NCBI RefSeq assembly: GCF_901764975.1
Contig: NZ_CABFKH010000002.1
Coordinates: 1-64,000, forward strand
Direction: 5' to 3'
DNA: 64,000 nt
Source: Actinobacillus indolicus
Lineage (GTDB): Bacteria; Pseudomonadota; Gammaproteobacteria; Enterobacterales; Pasteurellaceae
Shown: positions 1-9,095 of the stretch, one piece after another
How positions within the stretch are numbered: the first letter of the stretch is position 1
Layout of the letters: every line of letters begins with the position of its first letter
Position numbers and translations under genes: made by a program
Notes under the pieces: generated by a model
Databases searched by the model: none
Told to the model about the DNA's origin: nothing
Seen by the model: the letters and a program-made list of their open reading frames with translations, nothing else

Positions 1-54
1 GATGTGTCCGCCCTTATTCGTATTGTCTGGGCGGACACATCGGTCCGCCCCTAC
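1..54. repeat. Palindromic repeat, right part (window cuts it)
   Basis: Two 13-base arms (GATGTGTCCGCCC at 1-13 and GGGCGGACACATC at 29-41) form a perfect stem, followed by GGTCCGCCCCTACG. The flanking GGTCCGCCCCTAC probably pairs with a mirror-image copy lying before base 1. It shares the CCCTAC end and nested palindrome design with the elements at 14975-15038 and 59268-59350, so I place them in one family of small non-coding repeats. It lies directly in front of the antitoxin gene. Confidence 0.6.
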
Positions 55-89
55 GAAAAAATTAAAGTTAAAAAATATAGGAGAAAAAA

Positions 90-377
90 ATGATTGAAAC
101 AAATCGTTTTGACATTGTGAAATATCTTAATAGTGACGAAGCAATTGCTATCTATTTGACAGAAATTGCTGAAACAGGAGATAGCAATGATTTTATTGTT
201 GCTTTAGGTGATATAGCAAGAGCAAAAGGTATCACAGAGATTTCACAAAAAACAGGTTTAGCACGAGAAAGCATTTATAAATCCCTTTCAAATGGTGCTA
301 AACCACGTTTTGATACTGTGATGAGAATAATGCAAGCACTTAATCTTAAACCACAATATGCTGTTTCCTTAAGATAA
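90..377 (+). CDS. HigA-like addiction module antitoxin (orphan in view)
   Basis: A 95-residue DNA-binding protein of the 'probable addiction module antidote' family. Residues about 45-90 form a helix-turn-helix ([20 protein letters not shown], then a segment ending in LNLKPQYA that is typical of the family). In such modules the antitoxin neutralises a RelE/HigB-type toxin encoded directly upstream and represses the operon. Here the bases before the start are a palindromic repeat (1-54) and a short AT-rich leader with a GGAG ribosome site (80-83), so no toxin is adjacent within view. The toxin may lie beyond the repeat outside the window, or be lost. The 3' end overlaps convergent queA by 9 bases. 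Confidence 0.75.
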   Translation: MIETNRFDIVKYLNSDEAIAIYLTEIAETGDSNDFIVALGDIARAKGITEISQKTGLARESIYKSLSNGAKPRFDTVMRIMQALNLKPQYAVSLR

Positions 378-1463
378 GGCTGGAACATCCCCCAACGCAT
401 TTTCATTTTTCGTAATAAACATCGCATCGCCGTAGCTAAAGAAACGGTATTGGTTTTCGACGGCGTGTTGATAAGCGTTCATACAGTTTTTGAAGCCGGC
501 AAAGGCAGAAACCAACATAATCAGGGTGGATTCCGGTAAGTGGAAGTTGGTGACTAGGGCATCAACGATACGGAATGTTTTTCCTGGATATAGAAAAATT
601 GCCGTATCTGAATAGAATGGGGCGATTAATTTGCCTTCTTTTTCTGCCGCTTGTGCTGCACTTTCAATAGAGCGAACCGAAGTTGTGCCAACGCAGATCA
701 CTCGCTTGCCCTGTGCTTTAGTGGCAAGAATTTTATCGACAACGTCCTGCGATACTTCGGCATATTCTGCGTGCATTTTATGTTCTTCGATTGTTTCTAC
801 TCGCACAGGTTGGAATGTGCCAGCCCCGACGTGTAAGGTAACAAAGGCGGTTTGTACCCCTTTTTCTTGTAGTTTTTGTAGCATTTGATGGTCAAAATGC
901 AAGCCTGCCGTTGGGGCTGCTACTGCACCTAACACTTTGCTATACACCGTTTGGTAACGCTCTTGGTCAGCATCTTCATCTGGACGGTCGATATAAGGCG
1001 GTAGTGGCATATGCCCTGCCTGTTGTAGCAGATCGAATAAAGGCTGTGCTTCTTCAAATTTCAGCTCAAATAACGCATCGTGACGAGCCACCATTATCGC
1101 TTTAAAGCCATTTCCTTCGCCTAATTTATCTTCCCCTAGAAAGATTTCAGCATTCTCTTTCGGGGCTTTTGATGAACGGATATGAGCTAAACAACGATGT
1201 TCGTCTAATACACGTTCCACCAACACTTCTAACTTACCGCCACTGGCTTTGCGTCCATAAAGGCGAGCTGGGATAACACGGGTGTTATTAAAAATCAGCA
1301 AGTCACCGCTGTGGATATGTTCAAGTAAATCATTGAATTGTTGATCTTGATATTCGCCTGTATTGCCGTTGAGATAAAGTAAACGGCTTGCACTTCGTTC
1401 AGCCGTTGGGTAGCGAGCGATAAGTTCATCAGGTAGGTCAAAATGGAAATCGGTTACACGCAC
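369..1463 (-). CDS. queA: S-adenosylmethionine:tRNA ribosyltransferase-isomerase QueA
   Basis: QueA transfers and isomerises the ribosyl part of S-adenosylmethionine onto preQ1 in tRNA, giving epoxyqueuosine at the wobble position of GUN anticodons. The protein has 364 residues, close to the family length, begins [19 protein letters not shown] as in E. coli, and carries the conserved VGAGTFQPV and TAGLHF stretches. The start is a GTG codon preceded by a good AAGGAG site on the minus strand, so an ATG-only gene finder would miss it. A hairpin at 1492-1512 separates it from the gene upstream (YvcK-like), so it probably has its own promoter. tgt and the usual yajC/secD partners are not adjacent. 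Confidence 0.95.
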   Translation of the reverse strand: MRVTDFHFDLPDELIARYPTAERSASRLLYLNGNTGEYQDQQFNDLLEHIHSGDLLIFNNTRVIPARLYGRKASGGKLEVLVERVLDEHRCLAHIRSSKAPKENAEIFLGEDKLGEGNGFKAIMVARHDALFELKFEEAQPLFDLLQQAGHMPLPPYIDRPDEDADQERYQTVYSKVLGAVAAPTAGLHFDHQMLQKLQEKGVQTAFVTLHVGAGTFQPVRVETIEEHKMHAEYAEVSQDVVDKILATKAQGKRVICVGTTSVRSIESAAQAAEKEGKLIAPFYSDTAIFLYPGKTFRIVDALVTNFHLPESTLIMLVSAFAGFKNCMNAYQHAVENQYRFFSYGDAMFITKNENALGDVPALS

Positions 1464-1491
1464 AACAGCTCCTTAATTAATCAAATAAAGC

Positions 1492-1512
1492 GGGACACTC
1501 ATGAAGTGTCCC
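1492..1512 (-). terminator. Hairpin after the YvcK-like gene
   Basis: GGGACACT and AGTGTCCC pair around a 5-base loop. On the minus strand the stem is followed by CGCTTTATTTG, a weak T-rich run, so it can serve as a terminator between the YvcK-like gene and queA. The GGACAC core resembles the palindromic repeats at 1-54 and 59268-59350, so it may be a degraded member of that family. Confidence 0.5.
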
Positions 1513-1565
1513 TAAGTGAAATTTAAAATTTGCAAATTTATAGTGAAATCTTACCGCTTGCAAGT

Positions 1566-2474
1566 TTAAAGTGAACTCGCTATTTCATCAATAGCCTTGC
1601 TGAGTTTATATCGATCATGGCGATATGTGACATCATCTGCATGTAAATCTCTTTGTAGTACCTTGATATAGCTAGGTAATTCACTATTTTCACTGGGGAT
1701 CGTGATAACACCATTTAATCGGCCTAATCCAATTTGGTTTTCAATCCAAATCACGCGTTCAGATAAAGAAAAACCCCCTGCAACCCCTTTTTCTTTACCA
1801 ATATTGTCGATAAAAATCACTTTAGCATGACTTTTATTAATCATCTGTGCAACTTCTTGTAACAGAAGTGTTGGCATGATACTCGTTAGAAAACTGCCAG
1901 GACCTAAAATAATAAGCTCCGCCTGTTTGATTACATCAAGGACTTCAGGTGTCGCCTCTACGCAAGGTTCTAAGGAAAGCGCTAATGGTTTTTCTGATGA
2001 AGCATCTATAGAAACTTCACCGAATACTGTTGTTCCATCATGAATATGGCTAACTAAATGAACAGGAGATTCCGACATCGGCATTAAGCCCACTTTAACG
2101 TGTAATAAGTCTCTGACAAGGTTTAAAGCCTCTAAAGGACGGATTTTCATATCTTCCAATGCTTTGAGAATTAAATTACCCAAATTGTGACCTGACAATT
2201 CTCCAGAACCACTAAAACGATATTCAAAAAGCGCTGAAGCTACGGTAGGTTTTACAATAATTTGAGTTAAACAATTACGCAAATCTCCCCATGCAATTCC
2301 GCCATGTTGATGGCGAATTCGGCCTGTTGAACCCCCATTATCAGTTGTTGCGACAATACCTGTTAAATTTTCTTTCAAAAATGAAAGAGAAGAAAGGACA
2401 CGACCTAATCCATGTCCGCCACCAATGGCAACAACACGATTTATAGATTTTAAATATGGATGACGAGGTAGCAT
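1566..2474 (-). CDS. YvcK/YbhK (CofD-like) family protein
   Basis: A 302-residue protein of the YvcK family, named for a B. subtilis factor needed for growth on gluconeogenic carbon sources and called YbhK in E. coli. The N-terminal nucleotide-sugar-binding motif VVAIGGGHGLGRVL (about residues 14-27), the ATTDNGGSTGRIR segment and a central LIILGPGSFLTSI motif are all present. Binding of UDP-sugars is known for the family; the precise role in Gram-negative bacteria is unsettled. The ATG lies 3 bases after the stop of the permease gene upstream, with AAGGATAAA as ribosome site, so the two are almost certainly co-transcribed. Confidence 0.88.
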   Translation of the reverse strand: MLPRHPYLKSINRVVAIGGGHGLGRVLSSLSFLKENLTGIVATTDNGGSTGRIRHQHGGIAWGDLRNCLTQIIVKPTVASALFEYRFSGSGELSGHNLGNLILKALEDMKIRPLEALNLVRDLLHVKVGLMPMSESPVHLVSHIHDGTTVFGEVSIDASSEKPLALSLEPCVEATPEVLDVIKQAELIILGPGSFLTSIMPTLLLQEVAQMINKSHAKVIFIDNIGKEKGVAGGFSLSERVIWIENQIGLGRLNGVITIPSENSELPSYIKVLQRDLHADDVTYRHDRYKLSKAIDEIASSL

Positions 2475-2477
2475 GTT

Positions 2478-3548
2478 TTATCCTTGTTCTTCAATGTCTG
2501 TATTCGCAGGTAATGCATTAATCACCGCTTTGACTAATGTTGCTAATGGAATCGCAAAAAATACTCCCCAGAACCCCCAAAGACCGCCGAAAATAATCAC
2601 GGCAACGATGATTGTTAATGGGTGTAAATTTACTGCTTCTGAGAATAAAAATGGCACGACAAGGTTACCATCTAAAAGTTGGCTAATCACAAAAGCGAGG
2701 AGTAAATAGTAAAACTCAGGCGATAAGCCGAATTGGAATAGCGCGACCAATGCAACAGGAATAGTGACAATCACTGCACCAATGTAAGGTACAAGAACAG
2801 AGAGTCCTACAGCAACGGAAAGTAGAAGTGGGTAACGTAAATCAAAGAATAAGAAAATAATATAGGTTGCAACACCAACGATTAAAATTTCTAAAAATTT
2901 TCCACGAATATAGTTGGCGATTTGTAATTGCATTTCTCCCCAAACGCGTGTCGCGAGTCGACGATTTTTAGGCATAAAGCGTACAACAGAGCGCATAAAT
3001 AGGGCTTTATCTTTAAGTAAGAAAAAGACCATCAACGGTACTAAAAATGCATAGATGCCTAAACCGACAAGGCTTACGATAGAGTTGAGAGAAAAAGATA
3101 ATAGCGAGTCACCAAAGGTTAGAATTTTTGTTTTTGCCGTTGCCATTAAGGAATCAAGCATTGCATAGTCAATCAATTCTGGATAATGCTCTGGCAGTGC
3201 TTCTAGCCATGCATTGAGTAAATTAAACATGCTAGGCAGATCTTTTAGGAAGGTCATTGCTTGGTTCCAAAGGCTTGGTAGCATAACGACAAATAAGAAA
3301 ACTGAGACAGAGATAAATCCACCTAACACAAGGATTAGGCTTAATATTCTCGGAAATTTGAGTTTTGTTGTTAAAAAGCGGATAGGCCATTCTAAAAGGT
3401 AGGCAAAAACAATTGCGATCAATAATGGCATTAAGAGATCACTAAAAAAGTAGATCGTCCCAAAACCGATAATTAAAATAGCAAGAAGAGCGACAATTTG
3501 TGGATCAGTAAATTTCTGCTTATACCAATCCTTGAACATTTCAAACAT
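2478..3548 (-). CDS. AI-2E family (PerM-type) inner-membrane transporter
   Basis: A 356-residue integral membrane protein with about eight hydrophobic segments: pairs near residues 18-50 and 62-90, one near 150-175, and a cluster from about 215 to 340. The late segment with [15 protein letters not shown] and the [21 protein letters not shown] block near the C-terminus are typical of the AI-2 exporter/PerM (DUF20) family. Members include AI-2 exporters and sodium/proton antiporters, so the substrate cannot be read from sequence. It is the first gene of a two-gene operon with the YvcK-like gene, 3 bases downstream. Confidence 0.85.
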   Translation of the reverse strand: MFEMFKDWYKQKFTDPQIVALLAILIIGFGTIYFFSDLLMPLLIAIVFAYLLEWPIRFLTTKLKFPRILSLILVLGGFISVSVFLFVVMLPSLWNQAMTFLKDLPSMFNLLNAWLEALPEHYPELIDYAMLDSLMATAKTKILTFGDSLLSFSLNSIVSLVGLGIYAFLVPLMVFFLLKDKALFMRSVVRFMPKNRRLATRVWGEMQLQIANYIRGKFLEILIVGVATYIIFLFFDLRYPLLLSVAVGLSVLVPYIGAVIVTIPVALVALFQFGLSPEFYYLLLAFVISQLLDGNLVVPFLFSEAVNLHPLTIIVAVIIFGGLWGFWGVFFAIPLATLVKAVINALPANTDIEEQG

Positions 3549-3596
3549 AATTTATCCTGTCGTGTTTTGCGTTTATTTATTGTTATGATGATAAAA

Positions 3597-3618
3597 GGGT
3601 ACGTCCAGCGTACCCATT
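3597..3618. terminator. Bidirectional hairpin terminator
   Basis: GGGTACG and CGTACCC form a 7-bp stem around TCCAG. On the minus strand it is followed by CTTTTATC and on the plus strand by ATTTTTTTATTTTT. It ends the methyltransferase transcript read on the minus strand. Confidence 0.7.
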
Positions 3619-3621
3619 TTT

Positions 3622-4377
3622 TTATTTTTGACTACAAACCGCAATAAAGCCCAGTTGATTTTCAGGATCATTAAAGGTCTGGAACATTTTTTTGAAAGTA
3701 TCACGGTTTTCTGGTTTTAACGCATTACCGACCACTTTCATTGCCCCTAAAACCCCTTCGTCTTGAATTAACCCTTTTGGTGATAACAAGCTCATCTCAC
3801 CACTAAAGGTTTCAACATTGCGGAAGCCACAATGAAGGAATGTATCTTTCCAATCCTGCTTATTTAGTGGTGCTACGGTGATATTAATCGCATCACGTAA
3901 CTTAGCGATCACTTCGTCTCGATTATCTCCATCAATAAGTAAATCGTGAGTGAGTAATAAACCATTTGGCTTTAATACGCGCAGGTATTCACGAATTGCC
4001 TTTTCTTTAGCTTCTTGCGGTAGCATGGTCAGCATTGCTTCGTTGATAATAATATCGAAACTATTATCTTCAAATGGCAGTTTGGTGGCAGTTGCACGCT
4101 GAACTTGCACTAATTCTTCAACTTTATGCTCTTTAATGTTTTGTTGTGCTTTTTCTAAGGCTTCTTCATCAAGATCGATACCGATCACTTGGCAACCAAA
4201 TTGTTGAGCAATTTCGATTGCGGTCGTTCCCATATTACAAGCAACTTCAAGCACTTTTTTATCTTTACGAAAATCGCCATTTGCAATGAGCCAGTCCGTT
4301 GCTACTTTGCCACCTGGGCGTAAACGTGTTTTACCCAAACGAGCTAAGAAATGGTGTCCAATTTCTTCTTTTTTCAT
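3622..4377 (-). CDS. Class I SAM-dependent methyltransferase, unknown substrate
   Basis: A 251-residue soluble protein with a Rossmann-type methyltransferase fold. Motif I is VLEVACNMGTTAIEIAQQFG (about residues 41-60), followed by the acidic VIGIDLDEEALEKA, the FEDNSFDIIINEAMLTML motif and VLKPNGLLLTHDLLIDGD. These resemble UbiE/SmtA-like small-molecule methyltransferases, but no residue seen here fixes the substrate. It is a single gene with a terminator behind it, divergent from arfA across a 198-base gap. Confidence 0.8.
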   Translation of the reverse strand: MKKEEIGHHFLARLGKTRLRPGGKVATDWLIANGDFRKDKKVLEVACNMGTTAIEIAQQFGCQVIGIDLDEEALEKAQQNIKEHKVEELVQVQRATATKLPFEDNSFDIIINEAMLTMLPQEAKEKAIREYLRVLKPNGLLLTHDLLIDGDNRDEVIAKLRDAINITVAPLNKQDWKDTFLHCGFRNVETFSGEMSLLSPKGLIQDEGVLGAMKVVGNALKPENRDTFKKMFQTFNDPENQLGFIAVCSQK

Positions 4378-4575
4378 ATCAACCTCATTTGTAAAAAATT
4401 TTCATAATCAGACCGCTTGATCATGCAATAAGTTCGACTTCGGCGGAATGATTTTGATTATACCGTTTTTTTATCTGTGCATATATACAAACAAACAGAA
4501 TTTTGGCAAAATTTGGCTCATATCTTATAACAAAATATAAGGTATATCATCATTTACTAAATTTGAGGAAAAATA

Positions 4576-4809
4576 ATGAAAAAATCAATAAAATCAGCAT
4601 GCTACGCCCATCAGCGTGGTGAAATTCAAGAAAGTGCAATTAAAGCCTTAGTGACGGATAAACTGTTTAGAAGTCGAGTAGAGCGAAACCGCAAAGGTAA
4701 AGGAAGTTATCAGCGTAACGCAAAACATCGCAAAGGGGAAAACCCATTTAAAAGTGTTCAACAGAATGTTTTTAAATGGGTTTTTTCTTTGCTATTTTTT
4801 GACAAGTAA
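4576..4809 (+). CDS. arfA: Alternative ribosome-rescue factor ArfA, with terminator inside the frame
   Basis: ArfA recruits release factor 2 to ribosomes stalled on mRNAs that lack a stop codon, backing up tmRNA. The 77-residue frame carries the family core [20 protein letters not shown] and [11 protein letters not shown], matching E. coli ArfA closely by eye, and ends in a hydrophobic tail ([13 protein letters not shown]) as E. coli ArfA does. From codon 56 the gene contains a perfect 13-bp hairpin with a T-run (4741-4790), so most transcripts should end before the stop codon. The ribosome site is GAGGA at 4563-4567. The last 18 bases overlap the convergent ispF. Confidence 0.9.
   Translation: MKKSIKSACYAHQRGEIQESAIKALVTDKLFRSRVERNRKGKGSYQRNAKHRKGENPFKSVQQNVFKWVFSLLFFDK
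4741..4790. terminator. Intrinsic terminator inside arfA, shared with ispF
   Basis: AACCCATTTAAAA (4741-4753) pairs perfectly with TTTTAAATGGGTT (4770-4782) around a 16-base loop and runs into TTTTTTC. It lies wholly inside the arfA frame. Transcripts stopping here lack a stop codon, which is the known autoregulatory design of arfA: the truncated ArfA is tagged by tmRNA and degraded unless tmRNA fails. On the other strand it sits just after the ispF stop. Confidence 0.85.
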
Positions 4810-5268
4810 TGCCACCGCTTCACAAGCAATGCCTTCGCCACGCCCGGTAAAACCTAATTTTTCTGTGGTTGTGGCTTTGACATTGACGCAAGAAATATCG
4901 CAGTTAAGATCGTCGGCGATCACTTGACGCATTTGGTCAATATAAGGTCGCATTTTCGGGGCTTGGGCGATAATCGTCACATCAACATTCCCCACCACAT
5001 AGCCTGTTGCTTGAACTTGGCGGTAGGCTTCAATCAATAATTTACGGCTGTCGGCATTTTTGTATTGCATATCCGTATCAGGAAAGAGTTTACCAATATC
5101 ACCAAGAGCAGCAGCACCAAGCAGAGCATCAGTTAAAGCGTGTAGAGCAACATCACCGTCACTGTGAGCAATAAAGCCCGTATGATAGGGAACGGCAACG
5201 CCGCAAATCATTAATGGACGATCTTGTCCAAAAGCGTGAACATCAAAACCGTGTCCAATTCTAATCAT
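4792..5268 (-). CDS. ispF: 2-C-methyl-D-erythritol 2,4-cyclodiphosphate synthase IspF
   Basis: IspF cyclises CDP-methylerythritol 2-phosphate to the cyclodiphosphate in the non-mevalonate isoprenoid pathway. At 158 residues it has the normal length. Zinc ligands D9, H11 (GFDVHAFG) and H43 ([15 protein letters not shown]) are visible, as are the flexible-loop HSDGD and the C-terminal [15 protein letters not shown] signature. It is the last gene of ftsB-ispD-ispF, 4 bases after ispD, and ends at the terminator inside arfA. Confidence 0.97.
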   Translation of the reverse strand: MIRIGHGFDVHAFGQDRPLMICGVAVPYHTGFIAHSDGDVALHALTDALLGAAALGDIGKLFPDTDMQYKNADSRKLLIEAYRQVQATGYVVGNVDVTIIAQAPKMRPYIDQMRQVIADDLNCDISCVNVKATTTEKLGFTGRGEGIACEAVALLVKK

Positions 5269-5272
5269 CTTA

Positions 5273-5953
5273 TTATCCTCTTGTTAGATAAAATTCTGCG
5301 AGTGCTAAATCTTCAGGGCGAGTGACTTTAAGGTTATCGCTACGCCCATTAATTAATAACGGGTGGAAGCCTGCAAATTCCATTGCAGAAGCCTCGTCAG
5401 TAATGGTTAAGCCTTGCTCAAAAGCTGATTGTAAAGCAAGTTTGAGTGTTTTCACAGGAAAGAACTGTGGCGTTAAGGCGTGCCATAGGGTTGAACGATC
5501 TTCCGTATGGGCAATTTGCGAGCCGTTAGCCCGTTTCATCGTATCAATCGCAGGGGTAGCTAAAATTGCCCCTTGGCTATCTTCAATTTGCAAAAGTTTG
5601 TCTAAATCTGACCGCTTAAGACAAGGGCGAGCGGCATCGTGAACTAATGCCCAAGCCGTATCATCGTCAATGGCATTAAGGGCATTAAATACCGAATTGG
5701 CTCGAGTTTCGCCACCAAACACAATCTGGATTTTGTCAGAGTTAAGCAGAGTAATATCGCCATAATAGCGATCCTCTTTAGATACCGCCACAATAATTTG
5801 GCTGATCGCAGGGTGTTCAAGAAAAGGTTGTAGCGTATGTTCCAACAGCGTTTTACCCAGCAAGGTTAAATACTGCTTAGGCACAGCCACATTCATTCGG
5901 CTACCTACGCCAGAAGCAGGAATGATCGCAATGATTTTTCTCTCGCTATTCAT
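5273..5953 (-). CDS. ispD: 2-C-methyl-D-erythritol 4-phosphate cytidylyltransferase IspD
   Basis: IspD joins CTP and methylerythritol phosphate, one step before IspE and IspF. The 226-residue protein starts with the nucleotidyltransferase motif [19 protein letters not shown] (about residues 11-29) and has the [12 protein letters not shown] and [12 protein letters not shown] motifs with the conserved acidic residues. Its ATG overlaps the ftsB stop (TAATG), so translation is coupled to the divisome gene upstream. Confidence 0.97.
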   Translation of the reverse strand: MNSERKIIAIIPASGVGSRMNVAVPKQYLTLLGKTLLEHTLQPFLEHPAISQIIVAVSKEDRYYGDITLLNSDKIQIVFGGETRANSVFNALNAIDDDTAWALVHDAARPCLKRSDLDKLLQIEDSQGAILATPAIDTMKRANGSQIAHTEDRSTLWHALTPQFFPVKTLKLALQSAFEQGLTITDEASAMEFAGFHPLLINGRSDNLKVTRPEDLALAEFYLTRG

Positions 5954-6234
5954 TAACGTTGCTCTCTTGGAACGATACGATAAAACATTTCGTCTGGTTT
6001 AACCATTTCACGATCAAGCCTTGCCCGTTCTTCAAGGGCATTTACGCCATGTTTTAAATCTTCAATTTCTGCTTGTATGAGTTGATTACGAGCAACTAAT
6101 TTTTCGTTTTCAGCTTTTAGTTCTGCCACATTTTGTTCAATCTGTTGGTAATCAAACCAACCATTTTGCCCAAACCAAAAAAAGTACTGAAATACGCCTA
6201 GGATGAGTGCAAGTGAAACAATTAATAATCTCAT
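5953..6234 (-). CDS. ftsB: Cell division protein FtsB
   Basis: FtsB is a small bitopic protein that forms the FtsQ-FtsB-FtsL complex at the division septum. The 93 residues show a short N-terminus, one transmembrane helix at about 3-21, then a coiled coil from about 30 to 70 ([20 protein letters not shown]), and the family-typical segment [17 protein letters not shown]. First gene of ftsB-ispD-ispF, the arrangement found in gamma-proteobacteria. Divergent from pckA. Confidence 0.93.
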   Translation of the reverse strand: MRLLIVSLALILGVFQYFFWFGQNGWFDYQQIEQNVAELKAENEKLVARNQLIQAEIEDLKHGVNALEERARLDREMVKPDEMFYRIVPREQR

Positions 6235-6285
6235 AATGATTTCCTATAAAAAAACAATTAGTATTTTACAACGAAATGCAGAAAA

Positions 6286-6301
6286 ACCTATCTAGATCAA
6301 A
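6286..6301 (+). promoter_or_regulatory. Possible CRP site in the ftsB-pckA gap
   Basis: ACCTATCTAGATCAAA matches the CRP consensus core (TCTAGA spacer and right half TCAAA against TCACA), but the left half is poor. pckA is a cAMP-CRP target in relatives, which makes a site here plausible. Read as a candidate only. Confidence 0.3.
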
Positions 6302-6363
6302 AAAATTATTTATAGATGTTTAAAAATTTGAAGTATGTAACATTTTTTTTTGGAGAATCACTC

Positions 6364-6369
6364 TATAAT
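6364..6369 (+). promoter_or_regulatory. Likely -10 box of the pckA promoter
   Basis: A perfect TATAAT lies 46 bases before the pckA start. No good -35 stands 16-18 bases upstream (the region is a T-run), which fits an activator-dependent promoter. Confidence 0.5.
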
Positions 6370-6415
6370 TATCTCAGTTTTTAAATTTAATCTTTAATCA
6401 TAATGAGGTGAATCT

Positions 6416-8026
6416 ATGTTAAATCGTGTTGAACAAGAACTTGCACTTTTAGGCATTACAAACGTTAAAGAGATCGTTTATAACCCAAGTTATGAACAAC
6501 TCTTTGAAGAAGAGATGAAACCTGAGTTAGAAGGTTTTGAAAAAGGACGTTTAACGACTTCAGGTGCAGTCGCTGTGGATACAGGGATTTTCACTGGTCG
6601 CTCACCAAAAGATAAATTCATCGTATTAGATGAAAATACCAAAGATACCGTTTGGTGGACAAGCGATGCAGTGAAAAACGATAACAAACCAATGAGCCAA
6701 TCAACATGGCAAAGTATCAAAGAACTTGTTACCAACCAATTATCAAATAAACGTCTATTCGTTATTGATGCATTCTGCGGTGCAAACAAAGACAGCCGTG
6801 TTGCAGTGCGTATTGTAACAGAAGTTGCGTGGCAAGCACACTTTGTGAAAAATATGTTTATTCGTCCGTCAGAAGCTGAATTAGCGAACTTCACCCCAGA
6901 CTTCGTGGTAATGAACGGTTCAAAAGTAACTAACCCGAACTGGAAAGAACAAGGCTTAAATTCTGAAAACTTCGTGGCATTCAACATCACTGAGAAAATT
7001 CAATTAATCGGCGGTACTTGGTACGGCGGTGAGATGAAAAAAGGTTTATTCTCATTGATGAACTACTGGTTACCATTAAAAGGCATTGCATCAATGCACT
7101 GTTCTGCAAACGTGGGTGAAGATGGCGATGTAGCGGTATTCTTCGGTTTATCAGGTACAGGTAAAACTACATTATCAACCGATCCAAAACGTAAATTAAT
7201 CGGTGACGATGAACACGGTTGGGACGACGATGGCGTATTCAACTACGAAGGTGGTTGCTATGCGAAAACCATTAACCTTTCAGAAGAAAACGAGCCAGAC
7301 ATCTATCGTGCGATTAAACGTGACGCATTATTAGAAAACGTTGTGGTTCGTGAAGATGGTTCAATCGACTTCGCAGATGGTTCAAAAACAGAAAATACTC
7401 GTGTTTCTTACCCAATTTATCACATTGATAACATTGTTGAGCCGGTATCAAAAGCAGGTCACGCAACAAAAGTGATCTTCTTAACTGCAGACGCATTCGG
7501 TGTATTACCACCAGTATCTAAATTAACGCCAGAGCAAACCAAATACTACTTCTTATCTGGTTTCACAGCGAAATTAGCAGGTACAGAGCGTGGCGTAACT
7601 GAACCAACCCCAACATTCTCAGCGTGTTTCGGTAAAGCGTTCTTATCATTACACCCAACACAATATGCTGAAGTGTTAGTAAAACGTATGGAAGCATCAG
7701 GTGCGCAAGCATACTTAGTGAACACAGGTTGGAACGGTACAGGTAAACGTATCTCAATCAAAGATACTCGCGGTATTATTGATGCGATTTTAGATGGTTC
7801 TATCGAAAAAGCAGAAATGGGTTCATTACCAATTTTCGACTTAGCAATCCCAACTGCATTACCAGGTGTTGACCCTGCAATCTTAGATCCACGTGATACC
7901 TATGCAGATAAAGCTCAATGGCAAGCGAAAGCGGAAGATCTAGCGGGTCGTTTCGTGAAAAACTTTGAGCAATATGCAACAAATGATGAAGGTAAAGCAT
8001 TAGTTGCAGCAGGTCCAAAACTCTAA
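6416..8026 (+). CDS. pckA: Phosphoenolpyruvate carboxykinase (ATP) PckA
   Basis: PckA interconverts oxaloacetate plus ATP and phosphoenolpyruvate plus CO2. In Pasteurellaceae it commonly runs in the CO2-fixing direction toward succinate. The 536-residue protein has the kinase-1a P-loop GLSGTGKT at 244-251, the kinase-2 motif [13 protein letters not shown], the YGGEMKK lysine segment and the [15 protein letters not shown] block. The start follows a GAGGTG site. It stands alone, with a strong terminator 18 bases after the stop. Confidence 0.98.
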   Translation: MLNRVEQELALLGITNVKEIVYNPSYEQLFEEEMKPELEGFEKGRLTTSGAVAVDTGIFTGRSPKDKFIVLDENTKDTVWWTSDAVKNDNKPMSQSTWQSIKELVTNQLSNKRLFVIDAFCGANKDSRVAVRIVTEVAWQAHFVKNMFIRPSEAELANFTPDFVVMNGSKVTNPNWKEQGLNSENFVAFNITEKIQLIGGTWYGGEMKKGLFSLMNYWLPLKGIASMHCSANVGEDGDVAVFFGLSGTGKTTLSTDPKRKLIGDDEHGWDDDGVFNYEGGCYAKTINLSEENEPDIYRAIKRDALLENVVVREDGSIDFADGSKTENTRVSYPIYHIDNIVEPVSKAGHATKVIFLTADAFGVLPPVSKLTPEQTKYYFLSGFTAKLAGTERGVTEPTPTFSACFGKAFLSLHPTQYAEVLVKRMEASGAQAYLVNTGWNGTGKRISIKDTRGIIDAILDGSIEKAEMGSLPIFDLAIPTALPGVDPAILDPRDTYADKAQWQAKAEDLAGRFVKNFEQYATNDEGKALVAAGPKL

Positions 8027-8044
8027 TTTAATCCATTAGATATG

Positions 8045-8076
8045 AAAGGCTAGGTTGTTACCTAGCCTTTTTCTTT
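8045..8076 (+). terminator. pckA terminator
   Basis: AAAGGCTAGG and CCTAGCCTTT form a perfect 10-bp stem with a 6-base loop, followed by TTCTTTT. On the minus strand it also lies just after the SirB2-like gene. Confidence 0.85.
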
Positions 8077-8084
8077 TATCTTTA

Positions 8085-8429
8085 TTATTTGACTGTTGCT
8101 ACCATCATAATCATCATGAAGCTGACAACGGAAAGGATAAAATGTTTGAGAGAGAACGGTTGCCCTTTTTTAAAGGCTTTGGTTGCGAAGTAGATATACA
8201 TCACTAAAAAGAACAGTTTTGCTAAAATCCAAGGTTGCAAACCAAGTTCAAAGTAAACCCAAATCACGATACCAGAAATTAATAACAGCGTATCAATAAT
8301 GTGAGGCGCAATTTTCAATATTTTATAAGCTCTCCAGTCTACCATTTTTGCTGAAAGCACACCTCGAATAAGTAGTAATGCTAAGCTAATATAAGCTAGG
8401 CCAATGTGGGCATAAAATACGTTTTCCAT
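8085..8429 (-). CDS. SirB2 family membrane protein
   Basis: A 114-residue protein with four predicted membrane helices (about 5-24, 40-62, 68-85 and 95-112). The HIGLAYISLALLLIRG and APHIIDTLLLISGI segments match the SirB2 family, named after a Salmonella gene first linked to invasion regulation; its molecular function is not established. It starts 2 bases after the darP stop, so the two genes form an operon. Confidence 0.75.
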   Translation of the reverse strand: MENVFYAHIGLAYISLALLLIRGVLSAKMVDWRAYKILKIAPHIIDTLLLISGIVIWVYFELGLQPWILAKLFFLVMYIYFATKAFKKGQPFSLKHFILSVVSFMMIMMVATVK

Positions 8430-8431
8430 TT

Positions 8432-8965
8432 TTACTCCTGTTCAACAATGATTGATTTTAAATATTGAAAAATTTCGCGATAATTTTTAGGTGGTTTATT
8501 GGCTTGTTTTTCTTTTTGAGCTGCACGCACTAAATTACGCAAATGCTGACGATCGAGATTCGGGTATTCATCCACCAAAGCATTAACAGCATTATCCCCA
8601 TTTTCAACAAGATCATCGCGAATCAATTCGAGTTTATGTAATAACGCTTGTTGTTGATTATGGCGATTTTCCACTTTATCCAATGCTTCTTGAATTGGCT
8701 CATGATCAACATTTCTTAATAATTTCCCAATATATTGAATTTGGCGACGGCGTGCTTCTAAACGTAAACGTTGGGCTAATGCGATCGCTTCACGTAGCGT
8801 ATCGTCAATGGGCATTTTCGCTAAGTTCGCTGAGTTCAACTCAATGAGACTTGCTCCCAGTTTTTTCAAATGTTCTGCATCTCGTTTAATTTCACTTTTA
8901 CTGACCCAGATAATTTCTTCTTCATTATCCGTCCAATCAATTTCATCGCGCTGTTTTCTAGCCAT
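8432..8965 (-). CDS. darP: Ribosome biogenesis factor DarP (YjgA, DUF615)
   Basis: A 177-residue, highly charged, largely helical protein. It has the family start ([22 protein letters not shown]) and the segment [21 protein letters not shown], and it ends with [14 protein letters not shown]. DarP associates with late 50S ribosomal precursors and promotes their maturation. Divergent from pmbA across 130 bases, which is the common gamma-proteobacterial arrangement (yjgA next to pmbA). Confidence 0.92.
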   Translation of the reverse strand: MARKQRDEIDWTDNEEEIIWVSKSEIKRDAEHLKKLGASLIELNSANLAKMPIDDTLREAIALAQRLRLEARRRQIQYIGKLLRNVDHEPIQEALDKVENRHNQQQALLHKLELIRDDLVENGDNAVNALVDEYPNLDRQHLRNLVRAAQKEKQANKPPKNYREIFQYLKSIIVEQE

Positions 8966-9095
8966 GATAATTCCTTCACTTTCATAAAAATTTGCATAGT
9001 CTAGCAGAAATTTCAGGTAGAATGGCGGGATTCATTAAAAACAAGCCAATTTTGCAAAAAAATAGCGGAATCTTACCGCTTGCATAGGAAAAATT

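Noticed and set aside
6490..6990. 166-codon minus-strand frame inside pckA
   Set aside because: It lies opposite a highly conserved gene, has no recognisable protein features and no ribosome site.
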